Positions 50,500 to 60,689 of a DNA stretch of 64,000 bases are shown here, piece after piece. The notes under the pieces are model-generated. The model was not told the origin of the DNA. It saw only the letters and a program-made list of their open reading frames with translations, and ran no database searches. This DNA comes from Aureimonas pseudogalii (lineage in GTDB: Bacteria > Pseudomonadota > Alphaproteobacteria > Rhizobiales > Rhizobiaceae). A program made the position numbers and the translations under genes. The DNA is taken from positions 1 through 64,000 of the forward strand of contig NZ_JACIEK010000002.1 of NCBI RefSeq assembly GCF_014196835.1. The letters run 5' to 3'. Each line of letters opens with the position of its first letter. Position 1 is the first letter of the stretch.

Positions 50500-51579
50500 T
50501 TACTCGGCGCTTTCGACGGGGCCACCGAGAACGTCCACCACGTAGAGTTCGCGCACCAGCGTCACCAGCACGGCGACGAAGGGCACGGCGAGCACGAAGC
50601 CCAAAAGCCCGAAGAGCAGGCCGAAAATGATCTGGACGCTGAGCGTCAGCGCCGGCGGCAGCGCCGAGGTGAAGCGCTGCGCCACCGGCTGGGCGACGTT
50701 GCTCTCGACGCCCTGGATCACGACGTAGACGCCGAGCGCCCAGAGCGCCATGTCGACGCCCTGCGCCAGCCCTGCCAGCACGATCACGACGCCCGCCACG
50801 AACGGCCCGAGCGTCGGGATGAAGGCGAGAAGTCCGGCCTGCAGCGCCAGCAGGAAGGCGTTGTCCATCCCGATCGCCCAGAGGCCGACCCAGGAGATCG
50901 AGAAGATCATCGCCATCGAGATGGCGTCGCCCGCCACCCACATGATCAGCGAGTGCGCGCTCTGTTCGAGAACGTCGGCGATGCGCGCGCGCTTCTCCTT
51001 GGGAAACAGCGACACCAGCCCGTCGCGGTAGAGGCCGGGCTGCCAGGCGATGAAGATGGCGAGGAAGAGCAGCACGAAGAAGTTGCCGAGCCCGCCGAGC
51101 GCCGAGAACACCGCCTTTCCGGCCGAGGAGACGAGGCCTGAGGGGTTGGGCAGCATGCTTTCCAGATCGTTGGCGGTGGTGTCGGGGCTGACGGGCAGGC
51201 CGAGATCGGCCAGCGACTTCAGGAGCGTGTTGGCCTGGTCGCGCACACCCGACAGGAGCTGGCTGAACTGCTGCACCACCGCCAGCCCGCCCCAGAGCAC
51301 GGGCACGATGATGAGCGCCAGCGTCACGAGGAACACCGTCAGCATCGCCGCCCAGCGCGGCAGGCCGGTGCGCTGCAGGAGGCGCCCGAGGCCGCAGAAG
51401 ATCGCGGCCAGCAGAAGGCTGCCGAAGATCAGGAAGAAGGCCGAGGCGGCGGCCGTGAAGATCACCACCAGCAGCACCATGGCGAGCACGATCGCGGCGG
51501 CCGTCACGGTGCGATAGGCGAAATTGGCGGTGGGCGGGGTTTCCGCGGGCGGCACCGGCACGGCGACGGGAAGGGACAA
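50500..51579 (-). CDS. AI-2E family transporter (PerM/TqsA-like)
   Basis: A 359-residue membrane protein of the AI-2 exporter-like superfamily with about eight helices. Helix pairs lie at about 25-75 and 80-110; a large periplasmic/cytosolic loop at about 115-170 carries LADLGLPVSPDTTANDLE. The C-terminal set contains GLLAFIPTLGPFVAGVVIV, the best-conserved family segment. The N-terminal 20 residues are proline-rich. The substrate is unknown; quorum-signal export is shown for only some members. It lies upstream of acsA with a 123-base gap on the same strand. Confidence 0.9.
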   Translation of the reverse strand: MSLPVAVPVPPAETPPTANFAYRTVTAAAIVLAMVLLVVIFTAAASAFFLIFGSLLLAAIFCGLGRLLQRTGLPRWAAMLTVFLVTLALIIVPVLWGGLAVVQQFSQLLSGVRDQANTLLKSLADLGLPVSPDTTANDLESMLPNPSGLVSSAGKAVFSALGGLGNFFVLLFLAIFIAWQPGLYRDGLVSLFPKEKRARIADVLEQSAHSLIMWVAGDAISMAMIFSISWVGLWAIGMDNAFLLALQAGLLAFIPTLGPFVAGVVIVLAGLAQGVDMALWALGVYVVIQGVESNVAQPVAQRFTSALPPALTLSVQIIFGLLFGLLGFVLAVPFVAVLVTLVRELYVVDVLGGPVESAE

Positions 51580-51722
51580 GGCGGGGGCTCCTCTCGCGGC
51601 CCCTCCGAAAGGGATGCCGGTTCGAGCCTCGCAGATAGCGGCCCGTCGCCCGGCGGGAAGGACGGCACGCCCGAGGACGGCGGCGCGCTGCCGCCCTGCC
51701 CTTCCGGCGCGGTGGCCCTCGG

Positions 51723-52394
51723 TCAGTCGCGCGTGCCGAAGATCGCCGAGCCGACGCGCACGCTCGTCGCGCCGAAGGGCACGGCGCGTTCGAAATCGCC
51801 GGACATGCCCATCGACAGGCGCTCCACCCCCGCCTCGCGCCCGAGCTTTTCGAGCAGCGCGAAATAGGGGCCGGGCGCCTGGTCGGCGGGGGGAATGGCC
51901 ATCAGCCCCTCGATCGCCAGCCCGTGCTCGTCGCGGCAGCGGGCGACGAAGGCCACCGCCTCGCGCGGAGGGATGCCGGCCTTCTGCAGCTCCTCGCCGA
52001 CATTCACCTGCACGTAGAGCCGCACCGCCCGGCCCTGGGCTGCCATCTCCTTGGCGAGTTCGCGGGCGATCTTCTCACGGTCCACGGTCTCGATCACGTC
52101 GAACAGCGCCACCGCGTCGGCGGCCTTGTTGGACTGCAGCGGGCCGATGAGATGCAATTCCACGCCTTCGTAGCGCTCGCGAAGCGCGGGCCATTTGCCC
52201 TGCGATTCCTGCACGCGGTTCTCGCCGAAGACGCGCTGGCCGGCCTCCAGCACCGGAACGACCTCGGCGGCGTCGAAGGTCTTCGACACCGCCACGAGCG
52301 CCACCGAACCGGGCGCGCGTCCGGCCTCGTCTTCCGCCGCGCGGATGCGGGCGCGAACCGCCTCGAGGCGCGTGGTGGAGGTCTCGTCGCTCAT
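51723..52394 (-). CDS. yggS: YggS-family PLP homeostasis protein
   Basis: A 223-residue, alanine-racemase-fold PLP-binding protein of the YggS/PROSC family, which keeps free PLP in balance. PLP Lys38 is in VAVSKTFDAAEV. FGENRVQESQGKW, HLIGPLQSNKA and the phosphate-binding SMGMSGDFERAV follow in order. The ATG at 52394 fits; the in-frame extension upstream lies in the gap to the divergent tctC-like gene. It is upstream of the AI-2E gene on the same strand. Confidence 0.95.
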   Translation of the reverse strand: MSDETSTTRLEAVRARIRAAEDEAGRAPGSVALVAVSKTFDAAEVVPVLEAGQRVFGENRVQESQGKWPALRERYEGVELHLIGPLQSNKAADAVALFDVIETVDREKIARELAKEMAAQGRAVRLYVQVNVGEELQKAGIPPREAVAFVARCRDEHGLAIEGLMAIPPADQAPGPYFALLEKLGREAGVERLSMGMSGDFERAVPFGATSVRVGSAIFGTRD

Positions 52395-52576
52395 GGGGCT
52401 CTCGCGAAACGGAACAGGGGGCGGGTCGCTCCGACATATCGCACGGGGCCGCCGGGAAGAAAGGGCCGCGCGCGGCGCGGACGCCGCCTGCCGGCCTCGC
52501 CCTGCCCCCCGCCCGCTTGGCGACGCCGCCGGGTTGTGAAAAAACCACGGCAGCAATCCTCGGGAGGAAGAGCGCC

Positions 52577-53557
52577 ATGCCCATCGACCGCCGCCGCTTC
52601 AACCGATCGCTCGCCGCCCTGGCCGGGGGCGCCTTCGTGCCGGGTCTCGGCGCCCGCACCGCGTGGGCCGCGACGCCCGAGGAGCTCACCATCATCGCCG
52701 CGGCGAGCACCGGCGGGGGCTACGACACGCTGGCGCGCACCGTGCAGCAGATCCTGGAGAGCGGCGACGTCGTGGGCAATGTCGAGGTGCTCAACGTGCC
52801 GGGCGCCGGCGGCACGGTGGGCCTCGCGCAGCTGGTGGGCTCGGGCACGCCCTCGACGCTGCTGACCACCGGTCTCGGCATGGTCGGCGCGGTGCTGATC
52901 AACAAGTCGGCGGTGACGCTGAGCGAGGCGACGCCGGTGGCGCGGCTGCAGGGCGAGTACCAGCCGCTCGTGGTGGCCGCCGCCTCGCCGATCCGCACGC
53001 TGGACGATCTCGCGGCCGCCTTCAACGCCGATCCCGGCGCCGTGTCCTGGGGCGGGTTCGGCATCGGCAGCCCCGACCATCTCCTCAGCGCGCAGGTGGT
53101 CAAGGCGATCGGCGGCGACGTGAAACGGATGAACTACATCGTGGTGGGCGCGGGCTCCGAGATGCTGCCGCTCGTCCTCTCCAACCAGATCACCGTGGCG
53201 ACCGGCGGCTATGCCGAGTTCGGCGACCTCATCAAGAGCGGCGCGCTGCGGGCGCTCGCCATCTCCTCGCCCGAGCGCCTGCCGGGCATCGACGTGCCGA
53301 CCTTGCGCGAGCAGGGCGTCGACACCGAACTCGTCAACTGGCGCGGCCTGATGGGCGCGCCCGGCCTGTCCGCCGACCAGCTCGCCGGGCTCGACGAGGC
53401 GCTCGGACGGCTGGCGAAGAGCGAAGCCTGGGCCGAGACCTGCACCCGGCGAGGCTGGCAGAACCTCCACATGCCCTCGGCCGAGTTCAAGACCTTCCTC
53501 GAGGCGGAGGATCGGCGCGTCACGGCGCTCATCGGCGAACTCGGCATCGCCGGCTGA
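52577..53557 (+). CDS. Bug/TctC-type periplasmic solute-binding protein
   Basis: A 326-residue tripartite tricarboxylate transporter receptor. The N-terminus RRRFNRSLAALAGG followed by a hydrophobic run and AWA is a Tat-like signal. The mature protein opens with LTIIAAASTGGGYDTLART, the ligand-loop pattern of TctC proteins, followed by NVPGAGGTVGL and GGYAEFGDLIKSG. The membrane partners TctA/TctB are not nearby, so it is an orphan receptor; its ligand could be a carboxylate. GGAGGAAGAG precedes the ATG. It converges on the HD-GYP gene. Confidence 0.9.
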   Translation: MPIDRRRFNRSLAALAGGAFVPGLGARTAWAATPEELTIIAAASTGGGYDTLARTVQQILESGDVVGNVEVLNVPGAGGTVGLAQLVGSGTPSTLLTTGLGMVGAVLINKSAVTLSEATPVARLQGEYQPLVVAAASPIRTLDDLAAAFNADPGAVSWGGFGIGSPDHLLSAQVVKAIGGDVKRMNYIVVGAGSEMLPLVLSNQITVATGGYAEFGDLIKSGALRALAISSPERLPGIDVPTLREQGVDTELVNWRGLMGAPGLSADQLAGLDEALGRLAKSEAWAETCTRRGWQNLHMPSAEFKTFLEAEDRRVTALIGELGIAG

Positions 53558-53642
53558 GCGGACGCGAGCCGACGCCGAGGAGATCGCGCGTCGCTCGGGC
53601 CGACTGTCGTTGAAGGGGCGGAAAAGCCCTCCCGCGCCGGAG

Positions 53643-54734
53643 TCAGAAGCGGCGGGCCTCGCCTCGCAGGTCGCCCGAAGGATCGGAGAAGCCGTTCTCG
53701 ACGAAGGGCAATGGCACCCCGCCCGCATCGAGGATCGGCCGCGTCTCCTCCCCCTGTTCGAGAAAGTCGATGAAGGCGTCGAGGAGGTCGCGGTCGAAAT
53801 GCCCCTCCCACTGCGTCATCTGCGCCAGCGCCTCAGCCGACGACCAGGCGCGCTTGTAGGGCCGCAGCGTGGTGACGGCGTCGTAGACGTCGCAGATCGC
53901 GCCGATGCGCGCGGCGAGGCTGATCTCCTCGCCGGCCAGCCGCTCGGGATAGCCGCTCCCGTCGATCCGCTCGTGGTGGTGCATCGTGACGTCGAGGACG
54001 AGGTCGGAGAAGCCGCTGGCCTCGACGATCTCGTGGCCGTGCCGGGGATGGGTGCGGATGATCGCGATCTCGTCGGCGTCGAGCGATCCCGTCTTCGTGA
54101 GGATCACCGGCGGAAGCCTCACCTTGCCGATGTCGTGCATCAGTCCGGCGACGCCCATCTCGTGGACGGTTTCGCTGGCCATTCCCAGATGCCGGCCGAA
54201 CGACACCATGAAGCCGCTCACCGCCACGGAATGGACATAGGTGTAGGCGTCGATCGACTTCAGCCGCGTCAGCTTGACCATGGCGACGGGGTTGTCGTCG
54301 ATGGAGCGGACGATCTCGGTGACGATGCGCGACGAGCGGCCGGGATCGATCGACCGGCCGTTGCGAGCATCCGCGAACATCTGGTGCGTCGCCTTGCGGA
54401 AGCGCCCGACCACCTCGTCGCCGGGCACGCCGGATGCCGGCGCCGCGCCCTGCGTCGCCGCCCGAAGCGGCGATCGGGGGGACGGCCTCGGGAAAGGCGC
54501 CGTCTCCGCGAGGTCGGCGGCGCGCGGCGCATCCGGCACGGGCGGGCCCGCGCGCGTTCCGCGGCTTTCGTCGATCACCACGACGTCGATCTCGCTGCGG
54601 AACAGCCGGGCGAGATCGTCGGGATCGGTCAGCAGGAAGCGACGTCGCCAGAACGGATTGTCGAGCCAGCGCCCCTCCACTCGCTCGATGAACATGCCGA
54701 GGCGCAACTGGTTTCGGCCGATCCGTCTGAGCAT
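53643..54734 (-). CDS. HD-GYP phosphodiesterase with DUF3391 domain
   Basis: A 363-residue c-di-GMP phosphodiesterase candidate. The N-terminal DUF3391 (about 1-60, LRLGMFIERVEGRWLDNPF) is followed by a low-complexity Ala/Pro/Arg linker (60-105) and the HD-GYP domain. The metal motif HDIGK is at 200-204 and the HHHER-IDGSGYP signature at about 252-263, so the enzyme should be active. It is not membrane-bound. It could oppose the cyclase at 20.2 kb. Upstream is an AT-rich divergent region shared with leuS. Confidence 0.93.
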   Translation of the reverse strand: MLRRIGRNQLRLGMFIERVEGRWLDNPFWRRRFLLTDPDDLARLFRSEIDVVVIDESRGTRAGPPVPDAPRAADLAETAPFPRPSPRSPLRAATQGAAPASGVPGDEVVGRFRKATHQMFADARNGRSIDPGRSSRIVTEIVRSIDDNPVAMVKLTRLKSIDAYTYVHSVAVSGFMVSFGRHLGMASETVHEMGVAGLMHDIGKVRLPPVILTKTGSLDADEIAIIRTHPRHGHEIVEASGFSDLVLDVTMHHHERIDGSGYPERLAGEEISLAARIGAICDVYDAVTTLRPYKRAWSSAEALAQMTQWEGHFDRDLLDAFIDFLEQGEETRPILDAGGVPLPFVENGFSDPSGDLRGEARRF

Positions 54735-55038
54735 GGGTGGGAATGGCTTTTCGGAAAGGCATGAGATGCGACGGTCATTTGATACCTTGCGCGTTCCTTT
54801 GTCACGCGTACCAATTGTATTCGTGTGATAATCGATCGTATTCCAGCTATTTTCGTTCGTGCGAGACAGATGGGCGCCGCGGACCCGCCAAGATCGGCGC
54901 CCTCCGCCGGGTTTGAGCATCCGGCATCCGCCGCCTCCGGCGAATCGCGCCCGTCGCCATTTTTCCCGTGCCCTCGCGCCGAGAAATCCATATGGATCGA
55001 CGCAACCGACCCGACCCAGCACGAGACCCGCCGCCGCA
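54735..55038. other. divergent promoter region HD-GYP / leuS
   Basis: About 300 bases with an AT-rich core near 54790-54860, including stretches such as TGATAATCGATC. It separates the divergent HD-GYP and leuS genes and must hold both promoters. I could not place them precisely. No gene is seen in it. Confidence 0.4.
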
Positions 55039-57654
55039 ATGCCCATCGAACGCTACAATCCCCGCGCCGCCGAACCCCGCTGGCAGGAGCGCTGGGCGCA
55101 GGATCGTCTCTTCGAGACCCGCACCGACGCGCCCGGGGAAAAGTACTACGTGCTGGAAATGTTCCCCTATCCGTCGGGGCGCATCCACATGGGCCATGTT
55201 CGCAACTACGCGATGGGCGACGTGGTGGCCCGCTACAAGCGGGCCAAGGGCTTGAACGTGCTGCATCCGATGGGCTGGGACGCCTTCGGCATGCCCGCCG
55301 AGAACGCCGCGATGCAGAACAAGGTGCACCCGGCGGAGTGGACCTATCAGAACATCGCGACGATGCGCGCGCAGCTGAAATCGATGGGCCTGTCGCTCGA
55401 CTGGTCGCGCGAGTTCGCGACCTGCGACGTCGAGTACTACCATCGCCAGCAGATGCTCTTCCTCGATCTCCTCGACAAGGGCCTCGCCTATCGCCGCAAG
55501 TCGAAGGTGAACTGGGATCCCGTCGACAACACCGTGCTCGCCAACGAGCAGGTGATCGACGGGCGCGGCTGGCGCTCGGGCGCCGAGGTCGAGCAGCGCG
55601 AGCTGACGCAGTGGTTCTTCCGCATCACCGCCTTCGCCGAAGAGCTTCTCGCCGCGCTCGACCACCTGCCCGGCTGGCCCGAGAAGGTGCGCCTGATGCA
55701 GCGCAACTGGATCGGCCGCTCGGAAGGGCTGGTGGTGCGCTGGGCGCTCGCCGCCGGTGCGCCGGCCGGCATCGACGACCTCGAGGTCTTCACCACGCGG
55801 CCCGACACGCTGTTCGGCGCCTCGTTCCTGGCGGTCGCCGCCGACCATCCGCTGGCCAGGCAAGCCGCCGAAACGAACTCCGAACTCGCGGCCTTCGTCG
55901 AGGACGTCAAACGCGGCGGCACCTCGGCGGCCGAGATCGAGACCGCCGAGAAGCGCGGCTTCGACACTGGCCTTCGCGTCGTGCACCCGTTCGACCCCGA
56001 CTGGACCCTGCCGGTCTACGTCGCCAATTTCGTGCTGATGGACTACGGCACCGGCGCCATCTTCGGCTGCCCGGCGCACGACCAGCGCGACCTCGACTTC
56101 GCCCGCAAATACGCCCTGCCCGTCCAGCCCGTGGTGCTGCCCGAGGGCGCCGACCCCGCCGCCTTCGCGGTGGCGGACGTCGCCTATGACGGCGAGGGCC
56201 GCTTGTTCCATTCGCGCTTCCTCGACGGGCTGACCCCGGCGGAAGGCTTCGCGGAGGTGGCCCGCCGGCTGGAGGCCGCCGAGCTTCACGGCCGCCGCCA
56301 AGCCGAGCGCCGCGTCAACTTCCGGCTGCGCGACTGGGGCATCTCGCGCCAGCGCTACTGGGGCTGCCCGATCCCGGTGCTGCATTGCGACACCTGCGGC
56401 GTGGTGCCGGAGGCGCGCGAGAACCTGCCGGTCAAGCTGCCCGCCGACATCGACTTCGACCTGCCGGGCAACCCGCTCGACCGCCATCCGACCTGGCGCC
56501 ACGCCACCTGCCCGCAATGCGGCGGCGCGGCGCGGCGCGAGACCGACACGATGGACACGTTCGTCGATTCCTCGTGGTACTTCGCGCGCTTCACCGCGCC
56601 GCAGGCGTTCGAGCCGACCGACCCCCAGGCTGCCAACGCCTGGCTGCCGGTGGACCAGTATATCGGCGGCATCGAGCACGCGATCCTCCACCTCCTCTAT
56701 TCGCGCTTCTTCACCCGCGCCATGCGCGCCACCGGCCATCTCGATCTCGACGAGCCCTTCAAGGGCCTGTTCACGCAAGGCATGGTGGTGCACGAGACCT
56801 ACCGCATCGGCCGCGACTGGGTGGCCCCGGCCGACATCCGCATCGAGGGTGAAGGCGCGAGCCGGCGGGCGAGCCGCCTCTCCGACGGCGCAGCGGTCGA
56901 GATCGGCTCGATCGAGAAGATGTCGAAGTCGAAGAAGAACGTCGTCGATCCCGACGACATCATCGCCTCCTACGGCGCCGACACCGCGCGCTGGTTCATG
57001 CTGTCGGACTCGCCGCCCGAGCGCGACGTGATCTGGACGGAAGCGGGCGCCGAAGGCGCGCACCGCTTCGTGCAGCGCGTCTGGCGGCTCATTGGCGAGA
57101 CCGCCGAGACGCTGGGCGAACACGACAAGGGCGGCGGCGAGCCCTCGCCCGCCGCGGTCGCCATCCGCCGCGCCGCACACCGCACGGCGGCGGGCGTCGG
57201 CGACGACATCGAGCGCCTCGCCTTCAACAAGGGCGTCGCGCGGCTCTACGAACTCGTCAACGCGCTGTCGGCCGCGCTGTCGCCAGAGGCGCTCGGCCGA
57301 GATCCGTCGCTCCGGCCGGCCGCGCGCGAGGCGCTCTCGGTGCTGGTGCGGCTGGTGGCGCCGATGATGCCGCATCTCGCCGAGGAATGCTGGCGGGCGC
57401 TCGGCGAGCCCGGCCTTGCCGCGAGCGCCCCCTGGCCGAGCGTCGATCCCGCGCTCCTCGTCGACGACGAGGTGACGCTGCCCGTCCAGGTCAACGGCAA
57501 GAAGCGCGGCGACATCACCGTCCCGGCCAAGGCCACGAAGGACGAGATCGAGGCCGCCACGCTGGCGCTGGATTTCGTGATCGAGGCCTTGGCCGGCGCG
57601 GCGCCCAAACGTATCGTGGTGGTTCCCGGGAGGATCGTGAATGTCGTCGTCTGA
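55039..57654 (+). CDS. leuS: leucyl-tRNA synthetase
   Basis: An 871-residue class I synthetase. The HIGH-type motif is HMGH (50-53) after [13 protein letters not shown], and KMSKS is at 627-631. The connective-peptide editing domain (about 225-430) contains the [13 protein letters not shown] region and the GCPAHDQRD segment. The zinc-ribbon cysteines are seen in HCDTCGVV and CPQCGGAAR. The C-terminal anticodon domain ends [11 protein letters not shown]. The ATG at 55039 fits the family start; a longer frame to 54859 is not coding. Its last 14 bases overlap lptE. Confidence 0.97.
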   Translation: MPIERYNPRAAEPRWQERWAQDRLFETRTDAPGEKYYVLEMFPYPSGRIHMGHVRNYAMGDVVARYKRAKGLNVLHPMGWDAFGMPAENAAMQNKVHPAEWTYQNIATMRAQLKSMGLSLDWSREFATCDVEYYHRQQMLFLDLLDKGLAYRRKSKVNWDPVDNTVLANEQVIDGRGWRSGAEVEQRELTQWFFRITAFAEELLAALDHLPGWPEKVRLMQRNWIGRSEGLVVRWALAAGAPAGIDDLEVFTTRPDTLFGASFLAVAADHPLARQAAETNSELAAFVEDVKRGGTSAAEIETAEKRGFDTGLRVVHPFDPDWTLPVYVANFVLMDYGTGAIFGCPAHDQRDLDFARKYALPVQPVVLPEGADPAAFAVADVAYDGEGRLFHSRFLDGLTPAEGFAEVARRLEAAELHGRRQAERRVNFRLRDWGISRQRYWGCPIPVLHCDTCGVVPEARENLPVKLPADIDFDLPGNPLDRHPTWRHATCPQCGGAARRETDTMDTFVDSSWYFARFTAPQAFEPTDPQAANAWLPVDQYIGGIEHAILHLLYSRFFTRAMRATGHLDLDEPFKGLFTQGMVVHETYRIGRDWVAPADIRIEGEGASRRASRLSDGAAVEIGSIEKMSKSKKNVVDPDDIIASYGADTARWFMLSDSPPERDVIWTEAGAEGAHRFVQRVWRLIGETAETLGEHDKGGGEPSPAAVAIRRAAHRTAAGVGDDIERLAFNKGVARLYELVNALSAALSPEALGRDPSLRPAAREALSVLVRLVAPMMPHLAEECWRALGEPGLAASAPWPSVDPALLVDDEVTLPVQVNGKKRGDITVPAKATKDEIEAATLALDFVIEALAGAAPKRIVVVPGRIVNVVV

Positions 57655-58240
57655 GGCTCGCCGCCCCGCCCTGCACGGCCTGTCCGCGCTCGCCCTCTTG
57701 GCGCTCCTCGCCGGCTGCACCGCCGGCCCGCTCTACGGCACAACGCATGTCGACCCCGCCACCGGCGCGCGCTCGAGCGGGCTCACCGAGCTGCGCGGGC
57801 GAATCGGCGTGTCGCAGGCCCCGACCCGCACCGCGCAGGTCTTCCGCAACGCCGTCCTCTACCGGCTGAACGGCGCGACGCCGGTCACCGCGCCGATCTA
57901 CGAGCTGCGCTTCACCACCGCCGCCTCCGATCAGGTGGCCTCGGTGGAATCGGGCACCGGCGTGCCCACCGCCTCGCTCTACCGGATGACCGTCGACTAC
58001 CAGCTCGTGCGCCTCGCCGACGGCGTGGTGATCGCGCGCGGGCAGCGCTTCGCCATGGCGCCCTACGACCGCTCGGTGCAGCTCTACGCCTCCGAGCGCG
58101 CCGTGATCGACGCGCGCGACCAGGCCGGCGCAGCCGTGGCCGAGCGGGTGCTCGCGGCGGTGGCGCCCATCCTGCAGCGCGAGAGCCTGAACCCGGCGCC
58201 CGGGCCCGCCGTCGTGACGCCCCCCGTGGCCAAGGGCTGA
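57641..58240 (+). CDS. lptE: LPS assembly lipoprotein LptE
   Basis: A 199-residue lipoprotein that plugs the LptD barrel in the outer membrane. Lipobox LAGC with Cys26, then GPLYGT (the LptE/RlpB start pattern). The family body has a helix-strand pattern ([53 protein letters not shown]). The C-terminus is Pro/Ala/Val-rich. It overlaps leuS by 14 bases and lies 14 bases before holA: the leuS-lptE-holA arrangement common in alphaproteobacteria. Confidence 0.93.
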   Translation: MSSSEARRPALHGLSALALLALLAGCTAGPLYGTTHVDPATGARSSGLTELRGRIGVSQAPTRTAQVFRNAVLYRLNGATPVTAPIYELRFTTAASDQVASVESGTGVPTASLYRMTVDYQLVRLADGVVIARGQRFAMAPYDRSVQLYASERAVIDARDQAGAAVAERVLAAVAPILQRESLNPAPGPAVVTPPVAKG

Positions 58241-58254
58241 GGCGGAGCGCCGCG

Positions 58255-59301
58255 TTGGCCCAGCGCAAGGCCGGCGAGGTCGAGGCGTTCCTGTCGAGGC
58301 CCGACACGTCGTTTCCCGTGGTGCTCCTCTACGGCCCCGACCCCGGCCTCGTGTCGGAGCGCGCCAACACGGTCGCCCGGCTCTCGGGCGTCGACGCGGC
58401 CGACCCGTTCGCCAGCGTCGTGCTGGCGGCCGACGAGCTGGAGCGCGACATCGGCCGGCTCTTCGACGAGGCGCGCACCGTCTCGATGTTCGGCGGCCGG
58501 CGCCTCGTGCGGATCAAGGGTGCGGGCAACGGCAAGAACCTCGCCGATGCGGCGGCCGATCTCGCGCGCGATCCGCCGCCCGGCGTCACCGTCGTGATCG
58601 AGGCGGGCGACCTCAAGAAGAGTTCGGCCCTACGGGTGCAGATCGAGCGCGGCCATGCCGCGATGGCGCTGCCCTGCTTTCCCGACGAGGCGCGCGCGCT
58701 CGACAAGATGATCGACGAGGAGCTCGCCGCCTCGAAGCTCTCGATCGACCGCGCGACGCGCGAGCTGCTGCGCACGCGCCTCGGCGCCAACCGCATGGCC
58801 TCGCGCTCCGAGGTGCAGAAGCTCTGCCTCTACGCGCTCGGCCAGGCCGCCGTCACCGAGGCCGACGTCGAGACGATCGTCGGCGACGTCTCGGCCGACA
58901 CGGTGGACGAGTCGGTAGACGCCGCCGCCTCCGGCGAGGTGCGGCGCCTGCCCGACCTTCTGGAGCGGCTGGTGGCGAGCGGCACCTCCACCCATCAGTT
59001 GCATTCCGCTCTGCAGCGGCACTTTCAGCAGTTGCTGCTGATGCGCGCCGAGGTGGAGGGGCAAGGGACTCCCGTCTCGGCGGCGGTGGAGAAGCGGCGC
59101 CCGCATTTTCGGCGCAAGCCCGCGATGGAGGCCGCGCTCTCGGCCTGGACCGGCGAGGCGATCGCCGCCGTCCTCCAGCGCATCGAGGCCGACATCCTCC
59201 TGTCGCGCCGCGAGGCCGCGCTCTCGGTCACCATCATGCGCCGCACGCTCACCGAGATCGGCGTCGAGGCGGCGCGCCGACGCACCCGAAGCCGGCGTTG
59301 A
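58255..59301 (+). CDS. holA: DNA polymerase III delta subunit
   Basis: A 348-residue clamp-loader subunit that opens the beta clamp. The N-terminal segment FPVVLLYGPDPGLVSERA matches the AAA+-like first domain (no functional P-loop, as expected). RLVRIKGAGNGKNL, the domain III helices and the C-terminal RRREAALS-like helices follow. The start is a TTG at 58255, with GGCGGAG about 8 bases upstream; an ATG start would be far downstream. It is the third gene of the leuS-lptE-holA operon. Confidence 0.9.
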   Translation: MAQRKAGEVEAFLSRPDTSFPVVLLYGPDPGLVSERANTVARLSGVDAADPFASVVLAADELERDIGRLFDEARTVSMFGGRRLVRIKGAGNGKNLADAAADLARDPPPGVTVVIEAGDLKKSSALRVQIERGHAAMALPCFPDEARALDKMIDEELAASKLSIDRATRELLRTRLGANRMASRSEVQKLCLYALGQAAVTEADVETIVGDVSADTVDESVDAAASGEVRRLPDLLERLVASGTSTHQLHSALQRHFQQLLLMRAEVEGQGTPVSAAVEKRRPHFRRKPAMEAALSAWTGEAIAAVLQRIEADILLSRREAALSVTIMRRTLTEIGVEAARRRTRSRR

Positions 59302-59582
59302 ACGGGCAGGACAGGGCAGGGCAGGGCCGTCGCGCCGCCTTCGGGTCTGCGGTGGCGGCGGCGGCGGTTCGGGCCCGTCGCGGCGGGTAAAGGGCAGGCG
59401 GGTCGACGCCAAGGCCTTGACCGGTCCCTGCCTCGTGGAACGGCTGCGACCCGGCCCCCCTTGCGGCGACCGCGTCCAGACCGTCAGTGCCCGTCGCCGC
59501 GGCCCGGCCTTGCGGGACGCCGGCAACGGGTTCACACCGATGCTGCGGCCGGGAGAGAGGCCGATCGGGAGGATGAACCACG

Positions 59583-60620
59583 ATGGACTACCGCACGCTC
59601 GGCCGATCCGGCCTCAAGGTTTCCACGCTGACGATGGGCACCATGACCTTCGGCGGCAAGGGCGGGTTCGCCGCCGCCGGCGCCACCGACGTCACCGAGG
59701 CGCGCCGCCTCGTGGATCTCTGTCTCGACGCCGGCGTCAACCTCATCGACACCGCCAACATGTATTCCGACGGCCTATCGGAGGAGATCGTCGGCGAGGT
59801 GCTCGGCGGCGAGCGCAAGAACGACGTCCTCATCGCCACGAAGGCGCGCATGCGCGTCGGCACCGGGCCGAACGACGAGGGCCTGTCGCGCCACCATCTC
59901 ATACGCGAGTGCGAGCGCTCGCTGAAGCGCCTGCGCACCGACCATATCGACATCTACTACCTGCACGAATGGGACGGCACGACGCCGCTCGAGGAGACGA
60001 TGGCCGCGCTCGACACGCTCGTCTCGCACGGCAAGGTCCGCTATGTCGGCTGCTCCAACTATGCGGGCTGGCAGGTGATGAAGGGGCTCGGGATCTCCGA
60101 CCTCCGCGGTCACCCCCGCTTCGTCACCCAGCAGATCCACTACACGCTGGAGGCCCGCGAGGCCGAATACGAGTTGCTGCCGATCTCGGTCGATCAGGGG
60201 CTGGGCGTCCTCGTCTGGAGCCCGCTCGCCGGCGGCCTCCTCTCCGGCAAGTACGGGCGCGACGAGGTGACCGCCCGCCATCTCGGCGGCTGGACCGAGC
60301 CGCCGATCCGCGATCAGGACCGGCTGTGGCGGATCGTCGACGTTCTCAAGGCGATCGGTGCGGAGCGCGGCGTCTCGGCGGCGCAGGTGGCGCTCGCTTG
60401 GCTGCTCGGCCGCCCCGCGGTCTCCTCGCTCGTCATCGGCGGGCGCAACGAGGCGCAGTTCCGCGACAATCTGGCGGCGGCGACGCTGGTGCTGAGCGAC
60501 GAGGAGCGCGCCCGGCTCGACACGGTGAGCAAGCCGCCGGTGCTCTATCCCTACTGGCACCAGCAGGCTTCGGCGCGCGATCGGTTCGGCCCCGCCGACC
60601 TCGTGATGGATCGAAGCTAA
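59583..60620 (+). CDS. aldo/keto reductase
   Basis: A 345-residue NADPH-dependent aldo/keto reductase (YghZ/YajO-like branch). It starts MDYRTLGRSGLKVSTLTMG. The catalytic set is seen as Asp and Tyr (LIDTANMYSDG), Lys (VLIATKARM) and His (YYLHEWDG). The cofactor end contains SSLVIGGRNEAQFRDNL. The substrate is not known. It sits between holA and parB, which in many Hyphomicrobiales lie side by side, and its own 281-base leader suggests separate regulation. Confidence 0.93.
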   Translation: MDYRTLGRSGLKVSTLTMGTMTFGGKGGFAAAGATDVTEARRLVDLCLDAGVNLIDTANMYSDGLSEEIVGEVLGGERKNDVLIATKARMRVGTGPNDEGLSRHHLIRECERSLKRLRTDHIDIYYLHEWDGTTPLEETMAALDTLVSHGKVRYVGCSNYAGWQVMKGLGISDLRGHPRFVTQQIHYTLEAREAEYELLPISVDQGLGVLVWSPLAGGLLSGKYGRDEVTARHLGGWTEPPIRDQDRLWRIVDVLKAIGAERGVSAAQVALAWLLGRPAVSSLVIGGRNEAQFRDNLAAATLVLSDEERARLDTVSKPPVLYPYWHQQASARDRFGPADLVMDRS

Positions 60621-60654
60621 GCCGGCAAATCATTCTAAAATAGTGGGAATGAAC

Positions 60655-60678
60655 GCAGCGGGCCGAGAGACCCGCTGC
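60655..60678. terminator. hairpin between the reductase gene and parB
   Basis: GCAGCGGG (60655-60662) pairs with CCCGCTGC (60671-60678) around an 8-base loop. It lies 12 bases beyond the parB stop on the minus strand and 35 bases beyond the reductase stop on the plus strand. On the minus strand the run GTTCATTCCCACTATTTT follows, a weak T-tail. Confidence 0.5.
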
Positions 60679-60689
60679 TGCATCTTCGA

